This document shows positions 1 through 12,437 of a stretch of DNA of 64,000 nt, in pieces. The stretch covers positions 5,117,445-5,181,444 of the forward strand of contig OU696581.1 of assembly GCA_916048095.2 (NCBI GenBank), written 5' to 3'. Source of the DNA: Sacculina carcini (Eukaryota; Arthropoda; Thecostraca; Sacculinidae). Numbering within the stretch: the first letter of the stretch is position 1; each line of letters opens with the position of its first letter. A program made the translations under genes and the position numbers. The notes beneath the pieces were generated by a model. The model did no database searches. It was not told where the DNA came from and was given only the letters and a program-made list of their open reading frames with translations.

Positions 1-438
1 TAATAAACATTAATATACGAAATACGTGCGCCACAATTGTATCATGTGCGCCACAAGTGTCTCACAATTCTATGAATTAATTTAATTCTCAAACTAATTT
101 AAAAAACATTCATATACCTAATACGCGCGCCACAATTGTATCATGTGCGTCACAAGTGTCTCACAATTCTCTAAATTTATTTAATTAGCATAACATAATA
201 TAATAAACATTAATATACCCAATACGCGCGCCACAATTGTATCATGTGCATTTGTCTAACAACTCTAAATTAATTTAGTTAGCATAACCAAATATAATAA
301 ATATTAATATATCTAATACGTGCGCCACAATTGTATCATGTGCGCCACAAGTATCTCACAATTCTATATATTAATTGTACACTCGTGCTTGCGCACTATA
401 TATACCACATATAAACCATCTCTCTTGAACATCTACAA

Positions 439-499
439 TGGCCGAACCGCGTAAGACTCTGCTCGAACCCCGAGGACCTCGGTTCGAATCCCAGCCAGG
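439..499 (+). repeat. tRNA(Leu/Ser)-like SINE head, first of 20
   Basis: The A-box-like TGGCCGAACCG (439-449) and the B box GGTTCGAATCC (481-491) start 42 bp apart, close to tRNA spacing. The stretch from the A box to TAAG, and the CCCC-GAGG arm before GGTTCGAATCCCA, resemble class II tRNA genes (Leu or Ser with a long variable arm). The would-be acceptor stem does not pair, and the region instead folds around CCGAGGACCTCGG. It is therefore read as a SINE head with an internal Pol III promoter, not a working tRNA. A TATA-like stretch (ctatatataccacatataaa) lies just upstream. The same head recurs in every unit and, inverted, at 59.3-63.8 kb. Confidence 0.8.
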
Positions 500-560
500 T
501 AATAACTTTCTTCACTCAACACTAAACTCTACACACAAATAATCGAAATAAATTGGATGA

Positions 561-3422
561 ATTAAATAAAATAAATAAAATAAATAAAATAAATAAAATA
601 AATAAAATAAATAAAATAAATAAAATAAATAAAATAAATAAAATAAATAAAATGAATAAAATGAATAAAATGAATAAAATGAATAAAATGAATAAAATGA
701 ATAAAATGAATAAAATGAATAAAATGAATAAAATGAATAAAATGAATAAAATGAATAAAATGAATAAAATGAATAAAATGAATAAAATGAATAAAATGAA
801 TAAAATGAATAAAATGAATAAAATGAATAAAATGAATAAAATGAATAAAATGAATAAAATGAATAAAATGAATAAAATGAATAAAATGAATAAAATGAAT
901 AAAATGAATAAAATGAATAAAATGAATAAAATGAATAAAATGAATAAAATGAATAAAATGAATAAAATGAATAAAATGAATAAAATGAATAAAATGAATA
1001 AAATGAATAAAATGAATAAAATGAATAAAATGAATAAAATGAATAAAATGAATAAAATGAATAAAATGAATAAAATGAATAAAATGAATAAAATGAATAA
1101 AATGAATAAAATGAATAAAATGAATAAAATGAATAAAATAAATAAAATAAATAAAATAAATAAAATAAATAAAAAAAATAAAAAAAATAAAATAAATAAA
1201 ATAAATAAAATAAAGAAAATAAAGAAAATAAAGAAAATATAGAAAATAAAAAAAATAAAAAAAATAAAAAAAATAAAAAAAAATAAAGAAAATAAAGAAA
1301 ATAAAGAAAATAAAGAAAATAAAGAAAATAAAGAAAATAAAGAAAATAAAGAAAATAAAGAAAATGAATAAAATGAATAAAATGAATAAAATGAATAAAA
1401 TGAATAAAATGAATAAAATGAATAAAATGAATAAAATGAATAAAATGAATAAAATGAATAAAATGAATAAAATGAATAAAATGAATAAAATGAATAAAAT
1501 GAATAAAATGAATAAAATGAATAAAATGAATAAAATGAATAAAATGAATAAAATGAATAAAAAATAAAATGAATAAAATGAATAAAATGAATAAAATGAA
1601 TAAAATGAATAAAATGAATAAAATGAATAAAATGAATAAAATGAATAAAATGAATAAAATGAATAAAATGAATAAAATGAATAAAATGAATAAAATGAAT
1701 AAAATGAATAAAATGAATAAAATGAATAAAATGAATAAAATGAATAAAATGAATAAAATGAATAAAATGAATAAAATGAATAAAATGAATAAAATGAATA
1801 AAATGAATAAAATGAATAAAATGAATAAAATGAATAAAATGAATAAAATGAATAAAATGAATAAAATGAATAAAATGAATAAAATGAATAAAATGAATAA
1901 AATGAATAAAATGAATAAAATGAATAAAATGAATAAAATGAATAAAATGAATAAAATGAATAAAATGAATAAAATGAATAAAATGAATAAAATGAATAAA
2001 ATGAATAAAATGAATAAAATGAATAAAATGAATAAAATGAATAAAATGAATAAAATGAATAAAATGAATAAAATGAATAAAATAAATAAAATAAATAAAA
2101 TAAATAAAAAAAATAAAAAAAATAAAATAAATAAAATAAATAAAATAAAGAAAATAAAGAAAATAAAGAAAATAAAAAAAATAAAAAAAATAAAAAAAAT
2201 AAAAAAAAATAAAGAAAATAAAGAAAATAAAGAAAATAAAGAAAATAAAGAAAATAAAGAAAATAAAGAAAATAAAGAAAATAAAGAAAATAAAGAAAAT
2301 GAATAAAATGAATAAAATGAATAAAATGAATAAAATGAATAAAATAAAGAAAATGAATAAAATGAATAAAATGAATAAAATGAATAAAATGAATAAAATG
2401 AATAAAATGAATAAAATGAATAAAATGAATAAAATGAATAAAATGAATAAAATGAATAAAATGAATAAAATGAATAAAATGAATAAAAAATAAAATGAAT
2501 AAAATGAATAAAATGAATAAAATGAATAAAATGAATAAAATGAATAAAATGAATAAAATGAATAAAATGAATAAAATGAATAAAATGAATAAAATGAATA
2601 AAATGAATAAAATGAATAAAATGAATAAAATGAATAAAATGAATAAAATGAATAAAATGAATAAAATGAATAAAATGAATAAAATGAATAAAATGAATAA
2701 AATGAATAAAATGAATAAAATGAATAAAATGAATAAAATGAATAAAATGAATAAAATGAATAAAATGAATAAAATGAATAAAATGAATAAAATGAATAAA
2801 ATGAATAAAATGAATAAAATGAATAAAATGAATAAAATGAATAAAATGAATAAAATGAATAAAATGAATAAAATGAATAAAATGAATAAAATGAATAAAA
2901 TGAATTAAATGAATAAAATGAATAAAATGAATAAAATGAATAAAATGAATAAAATGAATAAAATGAATAAAATGAATAAAATGAATAAAATGAATAAAAT
3001 GAATAAAATGAATAAAATGAATAAAATGAATAAAATGAATAAAATGAATAAAATGAATAAAATGAATAAAATGAATAAAATAAAGAAAATGAATAAAATG
3101 AATAAAATGAATAAAATAAAGAAAATAAAGAAAATAAAGAAAATAAAGAAAATAAAGAAAATAAAGAAAATAAAGAAAATAAAGAAAATAAAGAAAATAA
3201 AGAAAATAAAGAAAATAAAGAAAATAAAGAAAATAAAGAAAATAAAGAAAATAAAGAAAATAAAGAAAATAAAGAAAATAAAGAAAATAAAGAAAATAAA
3301 GAAAATAAAGAAAATAAAGAAAATAAAGAAAATAAAGAAAATAAAGAAAATAAAGAAAATAAAGAAAATAAAGAAAATAAACAAAATAAACAAAATAAAC
3401 AAAATAAACAAAATAAACAAAA
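561..3422 (+). repeat. 9-bp minisatellite tract (largest)
   Basis: About 318 copies of a 9-bp unit, in blocks of AAAATAAAT, AAAATGAAT, AAAATAAAG and A-rich forms. A compound block (A-rich then AAAG repeats) occurs at about 1135-1366 and again at about 2079-2300, and an identical interruption (gaataaaaaataaaatgaat) occurs near 1558 and 2484. This points to a duplication of roughly 0.93-0.95 kb inside the tract. The tract ends with five AAACAAAAT-type copies. Confidence 0.93.
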
Positions 3423-3742
3423 TATAACGTGCTGCACTGCAATCCATCACAATGTAAAAGTACATGCAGCTGCATGCACTATTATCATACAACGTCATCA
3501 ACTGTGCAGTTTATTGACAACATTCCCCGACAGCCTGGCGCCATCTCAAGGTCACCCTGGCTGATGCAATGCACACACCGTGATACCGCGCTGACGTCTG
3601 CGCATGCGCAGTACATCAAACACATTCCCCGCCAGTCTGGCGCCATCTCAAGGTAACCTTGGATGGTGCACAATCACGCACCGCGTACGTGATACCGCGC
3701 TGACGTCTGCGCATGCGCAGTTTGAACAAATCATTGTTATAG
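3423..3742 (+). repeat. GC-rich palindromic D module (first of 20)
   Basis: This module recurs at the end of every unit. It holds two related ~110-bp sub-repeats, each with tggcgccatctcaaggt, a CAAGGT-N-ACCTTG palindrome, gataccgcgctgacgtc and the 14-bp palindrome CTGCGCATGCGCAG. The last matches the NRF-1 type consensus GCGCATGCGC. In units 2-20 the module opens with GCTGACGTCAGC, which contains a canonical CRE (TGACGTCA). Unit 1 lacks that CRE. TCAAGGTCA in the first sub-repeat matches an extended nuclear-receptor half-site. Binding by any factor is inference. Confidence 0.85.
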
Positions 3743-6004
3743 ACATCTTCTACCATCCACCGTCTATTCACCCGTTTAAACACACTTGATAAATATTTTT
3801 CAAATTAATTTCATTATATTTTTAAATCAACTTGTTTTAACACAACTAATTATCATAACCTAATATAATAAACATTAATATACGAAATACGTGCGCCACA
3901 ATTGTATCATGTGCGCCACAAGTGTCTCACAATTCTATGAATTAATTTAATTCTCAAACTAATTTAAAAAACATTCATATACCTAATACGCGCGCCACAA
4001 TTGTATCATGTGCGTCACAAGTGTCTCACAATTCTCTAAATATATTTAATTAGCATAACATAATATAATAAACATTAATATACCCAATACGCGCGCCACA
4101 ATTGTATCATGTGCATTTGTCTCACAACTCTAAATTAATTTAGTTATCATAACCAAATATAATAAACATTAATATATCTAATACGTGCGCCACAATTGTA
4201 TCATGTGCGCCACAAGTATCTCACAATTCTATATATTAATTGTACACTCGTGCTTGCGCACTATATATACCACATATAAACCATCTCTCTTGAACATCTA
4301 CAATGGCCGAACCGCGTAAGACTCTGCTCGAACCCCGAGGACCTCGGTTCGAATCCCAGCCAGGTAATAACTTTCTTCACTCAACACTAAACTCTACACA
4401 CAAATAATCGAAATAAATTGGATGAATTGAATAAAATAAATAAAATAAATAAAATAAATAAAACAAATAAAATAAATGAAATAAATAAAATAAATGAAAT
4501 AAATAAAATAAATAAAATAAATAAAATAAATAAAATAAATAAAATAAATAAAATAAATAAAATAAATAAAATAAATAAAATAAATAAAATAAATAAAATA
4601 AATAAAATAAATAAAATAAATAAAATAAATAAAATAAATAAAATAAATAAAATAAATAAAATAAATAAAATAAATAAAATAAATAAAATAAATAAAATAA
4701 ATAAAATAAATAAAATAAATAAAATAAATAAAATAAAGAAAATAAATAAAATAAAGAAAATAAAGAAAATATAACGTGCTGACGTCAGCAGTGCTGCAGT
4801 TTATTGACAACATTCCCCGACAGCCTGGCGCCATCTCAAGGTCACCTTGGCTGATGCAATGCACACACCATGATACCGAGCTGACGTCTGCGCATGCGCA
4901 GTACATCAAACACATTCCCCGCCAGTCTGGCGCCATCTCAAGGTAACCTTGGATGGTGCACAATCACGCACCGCGTACGTGATACCGCGCTGACGTCTGC
5001 GCATGCGCAGTTTGAACAAATCATTGTTATAGTTGTAATCATTGTAGTCATCATTGTTTTTACATCCAAACAGCATTCCCAGTGCATGGCTCCAATTCGT
5101 TGTCGTACAAAACAATTCCAACGTTGCTTTCTTCCGGCCACTGTGTCTACTTGGAACACGTTGAAGGAGGAGGCTTTCTTGCAGAGCAATTTGAACAAAT
5201 TCAAGGCGAAAGTAAATGAAATGCTACTGAAAGAGCGGAATTGACTGTTGAGTCTTATTAATTGTATATTTATTCATATTTATTGTTATTTATTCATGCT
5301 TATTGTTATTTATTTTCTATTTATTTATATTTATTCCTATTTTACTCTCTATTTATTACTATTTATCATTGGTTGTTGTTATTTATTAAATTATACTTTT
5401 ACTCAGTGTTGGCTGTTGTTGTTTATTGAATCATATTTATTGTTGTTGCTGTTTATTGAGTCATATTTATTGTTGTTGTTGTTTATTGAATCATATTTAT
5501 TGTTGTTGCTGTTTATTGAATCATATTTATTGTTGTTGTTGTTTATTGAATCATATTTATTGGTGTTATTGTTTATTGAATCATATTTATTTGTGTTGTT
5601 GTTACTTATTGAATCATATTTATATTTATTGTTGGATGTTTCTTTTTTGAATCATATGTATTGTTCTTGATTGTTATTTATTACTTATTTATTAATATTT
5701 ATTCTTATTTATTGATGGCTGTTTTTAATGAATCACATATTTATTGTTGATTGTTATTATTTATTGAGGAACGTGGGCGGAGTGACATTATGGATTGTTA
5801 TCGGATGATGGTTTATTATTTATTGTTATTTATTTATTATTTTCTTTCCAACTCTCTTTCTAGACTTATTTCTCTTCGAACTTTCTTTCTCTCTTAATCT
5901 TTCGGGCGCTTCCGGTACATGGGGCCACCTTAGGGTGGTAATAGTGCTTGCACTCTTCATATGCTACTGGATTTGCCTGTAATTAATAATAATAATAATA
6001 ATAG
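3743..6004 (+). repeat. Tandem unit 2 (with LINE insert)
   Basis: tRNA-like head 4304-4364, 9-bp tract 4426-4770 (mostly AAAATAAAT), D module 4771-5032, then LINE fragment 5033-6004. Confidence 0.93.
5033..6004 (+). mobile_element. 5'-truncated LINE copy in unit 2
   Basis: From about 5059 the sequence matches the last ~180 bp of the LINE ORF (43535-43719) and the whole 3' UTR, ending in (TAA)n and then ATAG. It is inserted between gttatag and acatcttc of the tandem unit. About 26 bp of non-LINE filler (5033-5058) sits at the 5' edge. The fragment encodes only the ORF's C-terminal ~60 residues. Confidence 0.9.
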
Positions 6005-7320
6005 ACATCTTCTACCATCCACCGTCTATTCACCCGTTTAAACACACTTGATAAATATTTTTGCAAATTAATTTCATTATATTTTTTAATCAACTTGTTT
6101 TAACACAACTAATTATCATAACCTAATATAATAAACATTAATATACGAAATACGTGCGCCACAATTGTATCATGTGCGCCACAAGTGTCTCACAATTCTC
6201 TAAATTTATTTAATTAGCATAACATAATATAATAAACATTAATATACCCAATACGCGCGCCACAATTGTATCATGTGCATTTGTCTCACAACTCTAAATT
6301 AATTTAGTTAGCATAACCAAATATAATAAACATTAATATATCTAATACGTGCGCCACAATTGTATCATGTGCGCCACAATTATCTCACAATTCTATATAT
6401 TAATTGTACACTCGTGCTTGCGCACTATATATACCACATATAAACCATCTCTCTTGAACATCTACAATGGCCGAACCGCGTAAGACTTTGCTCGAACCCC
6501 GAGGACCTCGGTTCGAATCCCAGCCAGGTAATAACTTTCTTCACTCAACACTAAACTCTACACACAAATAATCGAAATAAATTGGATGAATAAAATAAAA
6601 TAAAGAAAATAAAGAAAATAAAGAAAATAAAGAAAATAAAGAAAATAAAGAAAATAAAGAAAATAAAGAAAATAAAGAAAATAAAGAAAATAAAGAAAAT
6701 AAAGAAAATAAAGAAAATAAAGAAAATAAAGAAAATAAAGAAAATAAAGAAAATAAAGAAAATAAAGAAAATAAAGAAAATAAAGAAAATAAAGAAAATA
6801 AAGAAAATAAAGAAAATAAAGAAAATAAAGAAAATAAAGAAAATAAAGAAAATAAAGAAAATAAAGAAAATAAAGAAAATAAAGAAAATAAAGAAAATAA
6901 AGAAAATAAAGAAAATAAAGAAAATAAAGAAAATAAAGAAAATAAAGAAAATAAAGAAAATAAAGAAAATAAAGAAAATAAAGAAAACAAATAAACAAAT
7001 AAACAAAGAAAACAAAGAAAATAAAGAAAATAAAGAAAATAAAGAAAATAAAGAAAATATAACGTGCTGACGTCAGCAGTGCTGCAGTTTATTGACAACA
7101 TTCCCCGACAGCCTGGCGCCATCTCAAGGTCACCTTGGCTGATGCAATGCACACACCATGATACCGCGCTGACGTCTGCGCATGCGCAGTACATCAAACA
7201 CATTCCCCGCCAGTCTGGCGCCATCTCAAGGTAACCTTGGATGGTGCACAATCACGCACCGCGTACGTGATACCGCGCTGACGTCTGCGCATGCGCAGTT
7301 TGAACAAATCATTGTTATAG
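6005..7320 (+). repeat. Tandem unit 3
   Basis: Three-sub-repeat A module, tRNA-like head 6478-6538, 9-bp tract 6589-7058 (AAAGAAAAT type, with an AAACAAAT-rich block near its 3' end), D module 7059-7320. No LINE insert, although units 2, 4 and 5 have one. Confidence 0.93.
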
Positions 7321-9843
7321 ACATCTTCTACCATCCACCGTCTATTCACCCGTTTAAACACACTTGATAAATATTTTTGCAAATTAATTTCATTATATTT
7401 TTTAATCAACTTGTTTTAACACAACTAATTATCATAACCTAATATAATAAACATTAATATACGAAATACGTGCGCCACAATTGTATCATGTGCGCCACAA
7501 GTGTCTCACAATTCTATGAATTAATTTAATTCTCAAACTAATTTAAAAAAACATTAATATACCTAATACGCGCGCCACAATTGTATCATGTGCATTTGTC
7601 TAACAACTCTAAATTAATTTAGTTAGCATAACCAAATATAATAAATATTAATATATCTAATACGTGCGCCACAATTGTATCATGTGCGCCACAAGTATCT
7701 CACAATTCTATATATTAATTGTACACTCGTGCTTGCGCACTATATATACCACATATAAACCATCTCTCTTGAACATCTACAATGGCCGAACCGCGTAAGA
7801 CTCTGCTCGAACCCCGAGGACCTCGGTTCGAATCCCAGCCAGGTAATAACTTTCTTCACTCAACACTAAACTCTACACACAAATAATCGAAATAAATTGG
7901 ATGAATTAAATAAAATAAATAAAATAAATTAAATAAATAAAATAAATAAAATAAATAAAATAAATAAAATAAATAAAATAAATAAAATAAATAAAATAAA
8001 TAAAATAAATAAAATAAATAAAATAAATAAAATAAATAAAATAAATAAAATAAATAAAATAAATAAAATAAATAAAATAAATAAAATAAATAAAATAAAT
8101 AAAATAAATAAAATAAATAAAATAAATAAAATAAATAAAATAAATAAAATAAATAAAATAAATAAAATAAATAAAATAAATAAAATAAATAAAATAAATA
8201 AAATAAATAAAATAAATAAAATAAATAAAATAAATAAAATAAATAAAATAAATAAAATAAATAAAATAAATAAAATAAATAAAATAAATAAAATAAATAA
8301 AATAAATAAAATAAATAAAATAAATAAAATAAATAAAATAAATAAAATAAATAAAATAAATAAAATAAATAAAATAAATAAAATAAATAAAATAAAGAAA
8401 ATAAAGAAAATAAAGAAAATAAAGAAAATAAAGAAAATAAAGAAAATAAAGAAAATAAAGAAAATAAAGAAAATAAAGAAAATAAAGAAAATAAAGAAAA
8501 TAAAGAAAATAAAGAAAATAAAGAAAATAAAGAAAATAAAGAAAATAAAGAAAATAAAGAAAATAAAGAAAATATAACGTGCTGACGTCAGCAGTGCTGC
8601 AGTTTATTGACAACATTCCCCGACAGCCTGGCGCCATCTCAAGGTCACCTTGGCTGATGCAATGCACACACCATGATACCGCGCTGACGTCTGCGCATGC
8701 GCAGTACATCAAACACATTCCCCGCCAGTCTGGCGCCATCTCAAGGTAACCTTGGATGGTGCACAATCACGCACCGCGTACGTGATACCGCGCTGACGTC
8801 TGCGCATGCGCAGTTTGAACAAATCATTGTTATAGTTGTAATCATTGTAGTCATCATTGTTTTTACATCCAAACAGCATTCCCAGTGCATGATTGTTTTT
8901 ACATCCAAACAGCATTCCCAGTGCATGGCTCCAATTCGTTGTCGTACAAAACAATTCCAACGTTGCTTTCTTCCGGCCACTGTGTCTACTTGGAACACGT
9001 TGAAGGAGGAGGCTTTCTTGCAGAGCAATTTGAACAAATTCAAGGCGAAAGTAAATGAAATGCTACTGAAAGAGCGGAATTGACTGTTGAGTCTTATTAA
9101 TTGTATATTTATTCATATTTATTGTTATTTATTCATGCTTATTGTTATTTATTTTCTATTTATTTATATTTATTCCTATTTTACTCTCTATTTATTACTA
9201 TTTATCATTGGTTGTTGTTATTTATTAAATTATACTTTTACTCAGTGTTGGCTGTTGTTGTTTATTGAATCATATTTATTGTTGTTGCTGTTTATTGAGT
9301 CATATTTATTGTTGTTGTTGTTTATTGAATCATATTTATTGTTGTTGCTGTTTATTGAATCATATTTATTGTTGTTGTTGTTTATTGAATCATATTTATT
9401 GGTGTTATTGTTTATTGAATCATATTTATTTGTGTTGTTGTTACTTATTGAATCATATTTATATTTATTGTTGGATGTTTCTTTTTTGAATCATATGTAT
9501 TGTTCTTGATTGTTATTTATTACTTATTTATTAATATTTATTCTTATTTATTGATGGCTGTTTTTAATGAATCACATATTTATTGTTGATTGTTATTATT
9601 TATTGAGGAACGTGGGCGGAGTGACATTATGGATTGTTATCGGATGATGGTTTATTATTTATTGTTATTTATTTATTATTTTCTTTCCAACTCTCTTTCT
9701 AGACTTATTTCTCTTCGAACTCTCTTTCTCTCTTAATCTTTCGGGCGCTTCCGGTACATGGGGCCACCTTAGGGTGGTAATAGTGCTTGCACTCTTCCCA
9801 TGCTACTGGATTTGCCTGTAATTAATAATAATAATAATAATAG
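7321..9843 (+). repeat. Tandem unit 4 (with LINE insert)
   Basis: tRNA-like head 7783-7843, 9-bp tract 7905-8572 (AAAATAAAT half followed by AAAGAAAAT half), D module 8573-8835, LINE fragment 8836-9843. The LINE fragment's 5' edge carries a ~35-bp tandem duplication not seen in units 2 and 5. Confidence 0.93.
8836..9843 (+). mobile_element. 5'-truncated LINE copy in unit 4
   Basis: Same insertion point, filler and 3' end as in unit 2, plus a tandem duplication of about 35 bp at the 5' edge (the tttttacatccaaacagc stretch occurs twice, near 8869 and 8897). Shared junctions indicate one insertion later copied with the array. Confidence 0.9.
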
Positions 9844-12437
9844 ACATCTTCTACCATCCACCGTCTATTCACCCGTTTAAACACACTTGATAAATATTTT
9901 TGCAAATTAATTTCATTATATTTTTTAATCAACTTGTTTTAACACAACTAATTAGCATAACCTAATATAATAAACATTAATATACGAAATACGTGCGCCA
10001 CAATTGTATCATGTGCGCCACAAGTGTCTCACAATTCTCTAAATTTATTTAATTAGCATAACATAATATAATAAACATTAATATACCCAATACGCGCGCC
10101 ACAATTGTATCATGTGCATTTGTCTCACAACTCTAAATTAATTTAGTTAGCATAACCAAATATAATAAACATTAATATATCTAATACGTGCGCCACAATT
10201 GTATCATGTGCGCCACAATTATCTCACAATTCTATATATTAATTGTACACTCGTGCTTGCGCACTATATATACCACATATAAACCATCTCTCTTGAACAT
10301 CTACAATGGCCGAACCGCGTAAGACTCTGCTCGAACCCCGAGGACCTCGGTTCGAATCCCAGCCAGGTAATAACTTTCTTCACTCAACACTAAACTCTAC
10401 ACACAAATAATCGAAATAAATTGGATGAATAAAATAAAATAAAGAAAATAAAGAAAATAAAGAAAATAAAGAAAATAAAGAAAATAAAGAAAATAAAGAA
10501 AATAAAGAAAATAAAGAAAATAAAGAAAATAAAAAAATAAAGAAAATATAGAAAATAAAGAAAATATAGAAAATAAAGAAAATAAAGAAAATAAAGAAAA
10601 TAAAGAAAATAAAGAAAATAAAGAAAATAAAGAAAATAAAGAAAATAAAGAAAATAAAGAAAATAAAGAAAATAAAGAAAATAAAGAAAATAAAGAAAAT
10701 AAAGAAAATAAAGAAAATAAATAAAATAAAGAAAATAAAGAAAATAAAGAAAATAAAGAAAATAAAGAAAATAAAGAAAATAAAGAAAATAAAGAAAATA
10801 AAGAAAATAAAGAAAATAAAGAAAATAAAGAAAATAAAGAAAATAAAGAAAATAAAGAAAATAAAGAAAATAAAGAAAATAAAGAAAATAAAGAAAATAA
10901 AGAAAATAAAGAAAATAAAGAAAATAAAGAAAATAAAGAAAATAAAGAAAATAAAGAAAATAAAGAAAATAAAGAAAATAAAGAAAATAAAGAAAATAAA
11001 GAAAATAAAGAAAATAAAGAAAATAAAGAAAATAAAGAAAATAAAGAAAATAAAGAAAATAAAGAAAATAAAGAAAATAAAGAAAATAAAGAAAATAAAG
11101 AAAATAAAGAAAATAAAGAAAATAAAGAAAATAAAGAAAATAAAGAAAACAAATAAACAAAGAAAACAAAGAAAATAAAGAAAATAAAGAAAATAAAGAA
11201 AATATAACGTGCTGACGTCAGCAGTGCTGCAGTTTATTGACAACATTCCCCGACAGCCTGGCGCCATCTCAAGGTCACCTTGGCTGATGCAATGCACACA
11301 CCATGATACCGCGCTGACGTCTGCGCATGCGCAGTACATCAAACACATTCCCCGCCAGTCTGGCGCCATCTCAAGGTAACCTTGGATGGTGCACAATCAC
11401 GCACCGCGTACGTGATACCGCGCTGACGTCTGCGCATGCGCAGTTTGAACAAATCATTGTTATAGTTGTAATCATTGTAGTCATCATTGTTTTTACATCC
11501 AAACAGCATTCCCAGTGCATGGCTCCAATTCGTTGTCGTACAAAACAATTCCAACGTTGCTTTCTTCCGGCCACTGTGTCTACTTGGAACACGTTGAAGG
11601 AGGAGGCTTTCTTGCAGAGCAATTTGAACAAATTCAAGGCAAAAGTAAATGAAATGCTACTGAAAGAGCGGAATTGACTGTTGAGTCTTATTAATTGTAT
11701 ATTTATTCATATTTATTGTTATTTATTCATGCTTATTGTTATTTATTTTCTATTTATTTATATTTATTCCTATTTTACTCTCTATTTATTACTATTTATC
11801 ATTGGTTGTTGTTATTTATTAAATTATACTTTTACTCAGTGTTGGCTGATGTTGTTTATTGAATCATATTTATTGTTGTTGCTGTTTATTGAGTCATATT
11901 TATTGTTGTTGTTGTTTATTGAATCATATTTATTGTTGTTGCTGTTTATTGAATCATATTTATTGTTGTTGTTGTTTATTGAATCATATTTATTGGTGTT
12001 ATTGTTTATTGAATCATATTTATTTGTGTTGTTGTTACTTATTGAATCATATTTATATTTATTGTTGGATGTTTCTTTTTTGAATCATATGTATTGTTCT
12101 TGATTGTTATTTATTACTTATTTATTAATATTTATTCTTATTTATTGATGGCTGTTTTTAATGAATCACATATTTATTGTTGATTGTTATTATTTATTGA
12201 GGAACGTGGGCGGAGTGACATTATGGATTGTTATCGGATGATGGTTTATTATTTATTGTTATTTATTTATTATTTTCTTTCCAACTCTCTTTCTAGACTT
12301 ATTTCTCTTCGAACTCTCTTTCTCTCTTAATCTTTCGGGCGCTTCCGGTACATGGGGCCACCTTAGGGTGGTAATAGTGCTTGCACTCTTCCCATGCTAC
12401 TGGATTTGCCTGTAATTAATAATAATAATAATAATAG
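9844..12437 (+). repeat. Tandem unit 5 (with LINE insert)
   Basis: tRNA-like head 10307-10367, 9-bp tract 10429-11202, D module 11203-11465, LINE fragment 11466-12437. Confidence 0.93.
11466..12437 (+). mobile_element. 5'-truncated LINE copy in unit 5
   Basis: Same junctions as in units 2 and 4, without the 35-bp duplication. A few private substitutions (for example gctgatgttg in place of gctgttgttg). Confidence 0.9.

Larger units (their letters stand above)
1..3742 (+). repeat. Tandem unit 1 (left-truncated)
   Basis: A module from 1, tRNA-like head 439-499, 9-bp tract 561-3422 (the longest in the window), D module 3423-3742. The tract is mostly AAAATGAAT, with AAAATAAAT and AAAATAAAG blocks. 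The start of the D module differs from all other units: the usual CRE palindrome is replaced by about 80 bp of other sequence (about 3432-3508). Confidence 0.93.

Noticed and set aside
439-499. A functional tRNA gene
   Set aside because: A and B boxes are present, but the acceptor stem does not pair and the head is followed by a SINE body and tail.
5248-5670. Hydrophobic 140-residue frame (MSLINCIFIHIYCYLF) found in four LINE copies
   Set aside because: It lies in the LINE 3' UTR across the ~30-bp TTATTG repeats; conservation follows from recent copying.
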